Below the pieces are notes generated by a model, which was not told where the DNA came from, did not search any database, and saw only the letters and a list, made by a program, of their open reading frames with translations. A stretch of 12,824 bases of DNA from NCBI GenBank assembly GCA_017515765.1, contig JAFWFF010000073.1, forward strand, positions 1 through 12,824. The letters run 5' to 3'. How positions within the stretch are numbered: the stretch's first letter is position 1; every line of letters starts with the position of its first letter. The position numbers were made by a program, and so were the translations under genes. This document shows positions 7,260 through 12,824 of the stretch, piece by piece. The DNA comes from Bacillota bacterium. Its GTDB lineage: Bacteria > Bacillota > Clostridia > Peptostreptococcales > Anaerovoracaceae.

Positions 7260-10200
7260 TTACGACTGTAACCTGGATGCGCGGACTGCCTTCTGTTTAA
7301 GGAAGGGATTGACGTGCCTGCTTGGAGTGAATGCCGGCATGCCGGAACCTTCGCCTCCTTCACCGCCGTCGCCGCCGTCGCCGGGATCCTCTCCGCCGCC
7401 TGATATCTCGGTCGCGACGTCAACAAATATGGTGCTTCCGACAGGTGCTTCGGTACCGCCTTCCGGATTCTGGGCTATTACTGTGCCCGGGGAAGCGGAA
7501 TCGGTCTCGACATAGTTTACGGAGATGTAGAGGCCGACCGACGACAATGTCGATGTGGCTTCGTCAACTCCCATGCCGATGAGGTAGGGGACGGTGACCG
7601 TGCTCTCGGGCGGTTCTGTCGCGACGTTGACAACGACCGTGCTTCCCTGCTCGATCTCGTGGCCGCTTCCCGGAGTCTGGCTGATTATCAGTCCCGGGGC
7701 GGTATCGGAGGTCTCGACATAGTTTACCGAGATGTTGAGACCCAGGGCGGCGAGAACGGATGTGGCCTCATCGACGTTATATCCGATAAGGCTGGGTACC
7801 GTCACGTACTGCGGAGGAACGTCCTTGCCGGGCTCGACCGGATACTGCGATACGTCGGGGTTGTGCAGGTAGCAGTAGTATTTCGGAACGTCCTTGGCAG
7901 CTTCGCCGTAGTTGATGAATTCTTTCTCTTCGGTGTCCTTGCAGCTCGGAGTGGCGAGGCAGCCGGTCTCCTTGCAGATCACGGCTTTGACCATCAGATC
8001 CTTCAGGTTCTTGGTACCTGTCTGGGTACCGTCTATATAGTACTCGCTTCCGTATCTTACCACGTTCGCGGGCCTGTCGGGCTGATGGCCGCCGTAGAAG
8101 CCGTCTATCTGTCTCGCGATAATGCCCCACAACTGTACTGCCGCTTCGGAAGTCCGTGTGAGCTCCATACCGTAGTCATTGCCGATCCAGAGCGCCGCGG
8201 TGTAGGTGCCGGTGAATCCGTCGAACCACGCGTCGTAGTAGTTCTGAGTGGTCCCGGTCTTTCCGCCTGCCCATGTGTCGGGGATGTAAGCTTCGGGCGC
8301 TGTGCCGTAGCCGTAGATGACGTCGTACATCATGTTGGCCATGATCCAGGCAACGCCGGGATCGAGGACCTGGTAGACTTCCGGATTGTCTTCGAGAAGC
8401 ACCTGGTCGTGGCGGTCAAGCACCTTGACGTAGGAAGAGGTCTCGTAACGTACGCCGTTGTTGGGGAATACCGTATAAGCGGAAGCCATCTCGAGGGAGG
8501 TGACGCCGTAGGTCATACCTCCGAGAGCAAGAGCCGCGGCGTTGACGTCGCTGACGTCGCCGCTGTCGACCAAAGTGGTTATTCCGAACTTTTTGACGTT
8601 GTTGAGCGAATAATCCGGCCCTACCTGCATCCAGATCTTCACCGCGCAGGTGTTCAAAGAGTTGACCATCGCGGAGTGGAGGGTTTGCGGACCGCTGTAG
8701 GAACCGCCGAAGTTCTTCGGCCATACCTCGCCGTTAATGGTCGTCTTCTCGTCGATAACGATGGAACCTGCGGTGAGGTAGTCTCCGTAGAGGTCTTTGC
8801 CCTGCTTATCGATCTTATAGTCGGTGAATACGTGGGTCTGTCCCGCCGCGTATTCCTCGGCGCTCTGCTGGAGAGCCGCGGAGTAAACGCCAAGAGGCTT
8901 GATGGAGCTTCCCGGCTGACGCGGGGAGATCGCGCGGTTGTAGATCATGCGCCCGGTGGTGCTCCTTCCGCCGACCATCGCTTTGATGTGTCCGGTGGAG
9001 TTCTCTATTATCGTCATCGCTGCCTGGGGCTGGATGACGCGGCTGTTGAGAGTGTAGGACGACGGCGGGATGATGAGCCTGCCGTTCTCATCAAAGATGA
9101 AGAACTCCTCGTTGCCTTCCTCCTTGAAGAAATCCGCGCTTACGATCAGGTTGCCTTCGGAGTCGCGGCTCTTGTACTTGGCAGGGATGTTGATATAGCC
9201 TCCCGAGATGGAGTAGTAGGTGCCGTTGTCGTAGATATAGAAGCTCGGGAACTCAAGGCTGTATTCGGTCTGTCCGCCGACGGTGGTGTCGTAGATGTGG
9301 AAGAAACCGCCGTCCTCGAACCATACGCTTCCGTCGTCAAGCTTCTTGACGCCGGCGGTGTGGATCGCGAACGTCCTTCCGTCATGGAAGAACCTGCTGT
9401 AGTCATAGAGGACCACGTTGCCGTATTCACCGATGATATCGCCGTTGCCGTTGAAGTTGGCGCGGACGCCCGGGTAGTTGCTTGAATCCTTGAATTCGTT
9501 GATTATGACGGTCTGGGCCTGCATGTCGAGAGTGGAATAGATCTTGAGTCCGCCCTGATAGACAGTGCGCCACGCGGTGTCATAATCCATGCCCTTGTCG
9601 TTCATGAGGTCTCCGATGACCTCGCTTATGACATAGTCGGCAAAATATGCCGCGTTGGAATTGTATACCTCATAGCTGGGGTTCAGCATCGCGGAGAGGG
9701 GAGTAGCCATCGCTTCCTCGTATTCAGCGTCTGTGATATAGCCCTGCTCGTGCATGAAAGTAAGGCAGATCTCACGGCGGCCTTTGCTCTCGTCGTTCAT
9801 GATATAGAAGCCGTTGTCTGTCTTCTTGAGGAGGACATCCGCGTACTCTTCGCCCGGGACGCCTTCCATATACCTTACGAGCTCATACTCCGCGGGGAGC
9901 TGGGGAAGGGCGGCGAGAGCCGCGCTCTCGGCAATGGTCAGCTGGCTGACGTCCTTTGAGAAATAGGACTGGGCGGCCGTCTGGATGCCGTAGCTGTTGT
10001 AGCCGAAATAGATGGTGTTGAGATATGCCTCAAGGATCTCGTCCTTGGACAGCTCTTTCTCCATCTGCATTGTGTAGTAGGCTTCTATTATCTTTCTCTT
10101 GAAGTCATAGTCGAACCTGGTCTCCTGGAGATACAGGTTTCTGGCGAGCTGCTGGGTTATGGTACTGGTGCCGCTGATCCTTCCGCCTCCGAATACGGAT

Positions 10201-10673
10201 TCATAGATGGCTCCGAGTATACGGATGACGTTGAATCCGCTGTGCTCGCGGAAAGTCTTGTCCTCAAGCGCGATTATCGCGTCCTGGGTGTGCTTCGGGA
10301 TGTCTGCTATGCTTGCGTTCTCGCGGTTGCTGCCGGAATAGACGGAGTCTATCTCGTTGCCGTCGTCATCGTAGATGGTGGTCGTCTCGGAGAGCAGCTC
10401 ATACATCTTCGACGTATCGATGGGCGGCGCGTCCGATACGATCTTGTACAGCACAACGCAGCCCGCCGTGAACACGATGAGCATCAAACAAAGTATCACA
10501 AGGAAGAAGTTCCTTATGGGATGTCTCTTTTTGTTCTTTTTCTTTTTCTTCTTCTTGGTGCCCGTCTTTCCGCCGGCCTTTACAGCAGCGGAGGTCGTCG
10601 CTTCCGTGTCCACGCCGACAGCGGCAGCCTTAGCCTCTCCGCCGGTCTGTTCGTTCCTGTTTCTTCGACTCAT
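7260..10673 (-). CDS. ponA: Class A penicillin-binding protein (PBP1A type) with two C-terminal PASTA domains
   Basis: A 1137-residue bifunctional enzyme that polymerises lipid II into glycan strands and cross-links the peptides outside the membrane. A Thr-containing, Lys-rich cytoplasmic tail (1-54) and one membrane segment (about 55-77) come first. The glycosyltransferase domain (GT51) has EDKTFREHSG with catalytic E137, GTSTITQQLARN and MQMEKELSKDEILEAYLN. A Tyr/Phe-rich insertion of about 150 residues (395-547) separates STLDMQ from AAMTIIE. The transpeptidase has SSIK with S589/K592, SLN at 672-674 and KTGT at 805-808. A four-Cys segment ending CYLH follows, as often in PBP1A, then PASTA domains at about 957-1020 and 1024-1088, a Gly/Asp/Glu tail (1091-1111) and a basic end (1112-1137). 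The ATG at 10673 has an AAAGGA Shine-Dalgarno spaced 10 nt. It converges on rpe and is divergent from comEC. Confidence 0.96.
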   Translation of the reverse strand: MSRRNRNEQTGGEAKAAAVGVDTEATTSAAVKAGGKTGTKKKKKKKNKKRHPIRNFFLVILCLMLIVFTAGCVVLYKIVSDAPPIDTSKMYELLSETTTIYDDDGNEIDSVYSGSNRENASIADIPKHTQDAIIALEDKTFREHSGFNVIRILGAIYESVFGGGRISGTSTITQQLARNLYLQETRFDYDFKRKIIEAYYTMQMEKELSKDEILEAYLNTIYFGYNSYGIQTAAQSYFSKDVSQLTIAESAALAALPQLPAEYELVRYMEGVPGEEYADVLLKKTDNGFYIMNDESKGRREICLTFMHEQGYITDAEYEEAMATPLSAMLNPSYEVYNSNAAYFADYVISEVIGDLMNDKGMDYDTAWRTVYQGGLKIYSTLDMQAQTVIINEFKDSSNYPGVRANFNGNGDIIGEYGNVVLYDYSRFFHDGRTFAIHTAGVKKLDDGSVWFEDGGFFHIYDTTVGGQTEYSLEFPSFYIYDNGTYYSISGGYINIPAKYKSRDSEGNLIVSADFFKEEGNEEFFIFDENGRLIIPPSSYTLNSRVIQPQAAMTIIENSTGHIKAMVGGRSTTGRMIYNRAISPRQPGSSIKPLGVYSAALQQSAEEYAAGQTHVFTDYKIDKQGKDLYGDYLTAGSIVIDEKTTINGEVWPKNFGGSYSGPQTLHSAMVNSLNTCAVKIWMQVGPDYSLNNVKKFGITTLVDSGDVSDVNAAALALGGMTYGVTSLEMASAYTVFPNNGVRYETSSYVKVLDRHDQVLLEDNPEVYQVLDPGVAWIMANMMYDVIYGYGTAPEAYIPDTWAGGKTGTTQNYYDAWFDGFTGTYTAALWIGNDYGMELTRTSEAAVQLWGIIARQIDGFYGGHQPDRPANVVRYGSEYYIDGTQTGTKNLKDLMVKAVICKETGCLATPSCKDTEEKEFINYGEAAKDVPKYYCYLHNPDVSQYPVEPGKDVPPQYVTVPSLIGYNVDEATSVLAALGLNISVNYVETSDTAPGLIISQTPGSGHEIEQGSTVVVNVATEPPESTVTVPYLIGMGVDEATSTLSSVGLYISVNYVETDSASPGTVIAQNPEGGTEAPVGSTIFVDVATEISGGGEDPGDGGDGGEGGEGSGMPAFTPSRHVNPFLKQKAVRASRLQS
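7503..7727 (-). repeat. Direct repeat between the two PASTA-coding units of the PBP gene
   Basis: The 18-nt string GGTCTCGACATAGTTTAC occurs exactly at 7503-7520 and 7710-7727, 207 nt (69 codons) apart, at the same position in each PASTA unit, where both encode VNYVET. Similarity extends beyond the exact match. This supports a tandem duplication of one PASTA unit, recent enough or homogenised enough to keep DNA identity. prkC has a close relative of the same string at 5430-5444 (GTCAACTATGTCGAC). Confidence 0.75.
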
Positions 10674-10755
10674 TTGATAAATATCCTTTCAAATCTATGG
10701 TTATAACGTTAATATCGAAGTCATTATGCCTATGAGCACATAAACATACATGGTA

Positions 10756-10764
10756 ATTATACCA
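10756..10764 (-). promoter_or_regulatory. Extended -10 promoter for the PBP gene
   Basis: On the - strand, TGGTATAAT at 10764-10756 is a perfect extended -10 element (TGnTATAAT) of the housekeeping sigma factor. No good -35 lies at 16-18 nt upstream, which an extended -10 can compensate for. The start point should fall near 10749-10751, giving a leader of about 75 nt before the ATG at 10673. No riboswitch-like structure was recognised in that leader. Confidence 0.65.
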
Positions 10765-10817
10765 CATAATGATCGTAATAGGAAATCAAAACCGAAGCTT
10801 AAGAGAAAAATAAGATA

Positions 10818-10846
10818 TTGCCCTGGAATGGTCAAAATGGTATAAT
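10818..10846 (+). promoter_or_regulatory. Sigma-70/SigA-type promoter for comEC
   Basis: TTGCCC at 10818-10823 (-35) and TATAAT at 10841-10846 (-10) are separated by exactly 17 nt. The TG at 10838-10839 makes the -10 extended, and the upstream DNA (about 10785-10815) is A-rich like an UP element. The start point should be near 10852-10854, leaving a short leader of about 35 nt before the likely TTG start. The promoter is back to back with the PBP promoter, the two -10 boxes lying about 80 bp apart. No gene is visible in the whole 10674-10886 interval. Confidence 0.75.
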
Positions 10847-10886
10847 ATGGAAATAGAACGAGCCGGCGCCGCTGTGGGTGCGCGCC

Positions 10887-12824
10887 TTGAGAAGACCGAT
10901 ACTTTACTATACGTTGTTTTTTGCCTGGGGACAGCTCGCCGCGTATTACGCGTCCGGGCGGTCTTCGGTTTTTTTGTTCGCGGCCTGGCTGGGTTCCGCC
11001 GTCTTCATATGCCTCGCCGCCGCAGGGAGCGGTGACCTGCGCGCAGCGGGGAAGAGGACCGTCATAGCCGCAGCGGCTTTCTTTATCGCGGGTTCTTTGA
11101 TCATGGCGCTCCAGACCGCGCGTCTGGACCCCCGCGAGGAGGCCGGTTTTACCGAGCGGGGGAGGTATCTCGTGCGCGTGGAGAGCGTGAGGCCTTCGCG
11201 ATCCGGGCTTTATCTGGACTGCGAAGGCCTTGGGAAGATCGACGGCGTTTCGGGGAATGCAGGGCCTTTCGGACATCGGGGAGGGCGGATCAGGCTGTCT
11301 TATTCCGTATCCGGAACTCCGGAAGTGGACGCATGGCTTTATTCCCTTATCGGCAAGGAAGTGGCCGTCGGAGCGGAGCTCACGCTTCCCGAGTCCGCCG
11401 GAAACCCGCGCACTTTTGACTACAGAAGATACCTTCTGGGGAGAGGGATAAGCTTTACCGGAAAGCTGATGAAAGCTCCAGTAGCTGAGGATGTAAGGTA
11501 TGAAGGAAGCCGGTTCTCAGCCCTGAGAAGATGGGTCGCCCTGGGACGCGGGGCATTTCTGGGCCGGATACGCGGAGAAGGCGACCGTGCATTCGCTTCC
11601 GGTATACTCTTCGGCGACACTACGGGAATGGACGAGGATGAACTGGAGGAGTTCCGGAGGAACGGGACAGCGCATATCCTTGCGGTGAGCGGGCTCCATA
11701 TAGGCGCGCTCGCCTCGCTGCTGACAAGGCTAAGGAACCGCTCGGGAAGGAACTGGACCGCGGTGCCCTGCGCTTTCCTGCTCATGCTCTACGGGGAAGC
11801 TTCGTGCTGGTCCCCCTCGGTCGTAAGGGCTGTTATGCTGGCAGTGGTCCGGATGGCAGCGGAGGTCACTGACAGGCCGTACGACAGCACTGAGGCGGCC
11901 GCGCTCGTGTCGCTCTGCATACTCGCGGCGCGGCCTTACATGATCTTTGACCAGGGATTCCAGATGTCGTTCCTGGCGCTGCTGTCGATCAACTTCCTGC
12001 TTCCGTATCTTAAACCGAGGATAGGATCCGGCGCGGCGGTGATGCTGGCAGTCCAGGCGGTGATGATCCCTTATTCAGCCTTCGTATACAACGTGTTTTC
12101 CCCTTTGGCGGTGATCCTGAATATCCCGATGGTGTTTCTGGCGTCGGTCTACACTCCGATCGGGGCAGCGGGCTTCATGGCTGAGCTGTTCGCGGGCACG
12201 GCAGGCCCTGTTCCCGATCTTCTTTCCGGGCTCGGAAGGCTGATCAAAACAGTCGACCATATACTTTTTCTCGGAAACCCGGCCGCGATGCGCGTCCCTT
12301 CGCCTCCGCTATGGGCGGAAGCGCTCCTTCTCGCGGCGGTGTTCCTGCTTGCGTCAGAGTGGGGAGAGGTCTTTCTCAGAGAACGCAAAAACGTTGAAAT
12401 GCGAAGGCTTTTCGCAGCCGTGCTGATCGTCGCCGCACTGTCCTCCTGGTATGCCGGGCGGAGCCCTTTTGATAATGCCGATATGGTGTTTCTGGACGTC
12501 GGGCAGGGAGACTCCCTGCACGTCAAAGCCGGCCGGGGCGTCGACGTCCTGATCGACGGAGGGGGGAACGCATACCGGAATGTGGGAAGGGATACCCTTA
12601 TGCCTTACCTTCTGCCCAACGGGGTGCGTAACGTTGACCTGGCGCTTGCCACACATCTCCACACGGATCATTTCCTCGGACTCGAGCAACTGGCGGAGGA
12701 ATATCCGGTCAGGGAGATCGTTACAGAAGGCCTGGCAGGTGACGTCATCAAAGCCGGGGACGTCGATATCAGGATACTCTGGCCGGCTCCGGAAAACGCC
12801 GGAAGCCCGGATGAAAACTTCGGC
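10887..12824 (+). CDS. comEC: ComEC/Rec2 DNA-uptake channel protein, 3' end missing
   Basis: ComEC is the inner-membrane channel that takes single-stranded DNA into the cytoplasm during natural transformation. The frame is open from 10887 to the window end (646 codons). Membrane segments near residues 4-22, 25-45 and 56-73 lead into the OB-like DUF4131 region (about 75-190, including FDYRRYLLGRGI). The competence domain follows, with HILAVSGLHIGA near 261-272 and GFQMSFLALLSI. The C-terminal metallo-beta-lactamase domain starts with FLDVGQGDSLHV (D537) and has HLHTDH at 590-595; it is cut by the window end. An in-frame stop at 10854-10856 limits the start. TTG 10887 gives the typical MRRPILYY N-terminus with GGTG 6 nt upstream; GTG 10878 is the alternative. 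The protein is usually 700-800 residues. Presence of the gene alone does not prove competence. Confidence 0.93.
   Translation, partial: MRRPILYYTLFFAWGQLAAYYASGRSSVFLFAAWLGSAVFICLAAAGSGDLRAAGKRTVIAAAAFFIAGSLIMALQTARLDPREEAGFTERGRYLVRVESVRPSRSGLYLDCEGLGKIDGVSGNAGPFGHRGGRIRLSYSVSGTPEVDAWLYSLIGKEVAVGAELTLPESAGNPRTFDYRRYLLGRGISFTGKLMKAPVAEDVRYEGSRFSALRRWVALGRGAFLGRIRGEGDRAFASGILFGDTTGMDEDELEEFRRNGTAHILAVSGLHIGALASLLTRLRNRSGRNWTAVPCAFLLMLYGEASCWSPSVVRAVMLAVVRMAAEVTDRPYDSTEAAALVSLCILAARPYMIFDQGFQMSFLALLSINFLLPYLKPRIGSGAAVMLAVQAVMIPYSAFVYNVFSPLAVILNIPMVFLASVYTPIGAAGFMAELFAGTAGPVPDLLSGLGRLIKTVDHILFLGNPAAMRVPSPPLWAEALLLAAVFLLASEWGEVFLRERKNVEMRRLFAAVLIVAALSSWYAGRSPFDNADMVFLDVGQGDSLHVKAGRGVDVLIDGGGNAYRNVGRDTLMPYLLPNGVRNVDLALATHLHTDHFLGLEQLAEEYPVREIVTEGLAGDVIKAGDVDIRILWPAPENAGSPDENFG

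Noticed and set aside
7361..7386. GCC/GTC micro-repeat near the PBP 3' end as a possible CRISPR or regulatory repeat
   Set aside because: It is simply the codon pattern of the PBP Gly/Asp/Glu tail, with no spacers or regular unit beyond a few codons.
7659..9485. A 608-codon open frame on the + strand opposite the PBP gene
   Set aside because: It is fully antisense to a gene with all catalytic motifs intact, has no recognisable domain or Shine-Dalgarno, and long antisense frames are expected opposite GC-rich genes with biased third positions.
10847..11035. A 62-codon frame starting ATGGAAATAG just before comEC
   Set aside because: Its ATG touches the -10 box, so it would lie upstream of the transcription start, and it is out of frame with comEC over real ComEC coding sequence.
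10701..11276. A 191-codon open frame on the - strand across the comEC 5' end and the promoter region
   Set aside because: It is antisense to the well-supported comEC N-terminus and crosses both promoters; only its last 16 codons are considered, as a separate weak leader-peptide idea.

Overview
The window reads as chromosomal housekeeping DNA from a Gram-positive bacterium of the Bacillota, most likely a Clostridia-type anaerobe with a fairly GC-rich genome (high 50s percent by eye). The pointers are the gene order fmt / YugP-type zinc peptidase / rsmB / prpC / prkC / rsgA / rpe, the PASTA-bearing Ser/Thr kinase, and frequent AGG and ATA codons alongside GC-rich third positions. No genus can be named from the sequence alone.

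Layout. Positions 1-7194 (+ strand) are one tightly packed gene run: the 3' part of fmt, a membrane zinc metallopeptidase, rsmB, the phosphatase prpC, the kinase prkC, rsgA and rpe. Gaps are 5 to 47 nt or small overlaps, no internal promoter was seen, and the run closes at a strong palindromic terminator (7209-7245). On the - strand, 7260-10673 is a 1137-residue bifunctional class A penicillin-binding protein with two C-terminal PASTA domains; it converges on rpe and shares the terminator. After a 213-nt AT-rich divergent promoter region, comEC runs on the + strand from about 10887 and is cut by the window end.

How the genes fit together. fmt, rsmB and rsgA serve translation start and the small ribosomal subunit; rpe serves the pentose phosphate pathway; prpC and prkC form the phosphatase/kinase pair that senses muropeptides or lipid II and tunes growth and wall synthesis. 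The neighbouring class A PBP makes the wall, and its two PASTA domains and Gly/acidic tail closely resemble the last PASTA domain and tail of PrkC (about 56% identity by manual ungapped count). This points to domain exchange between neighbours and possibly a functional link. rlmN, usually between rsmB and prpC in this cluster, is absent.

No mobile element, CRISPR array, RNA gene, defence island or clearly undescribed system was seen. The most interesting points are the shared PASTA/tail module, a Thr-rich cytoplasmic tail on the PBP, a roughly 150-residue insertion in the PBP, a hairpin presenting the prpC Shine-Dalgarno sequence in its loop, and the start of rsgA inside the repetitive DNA encoding the PrkC tail.
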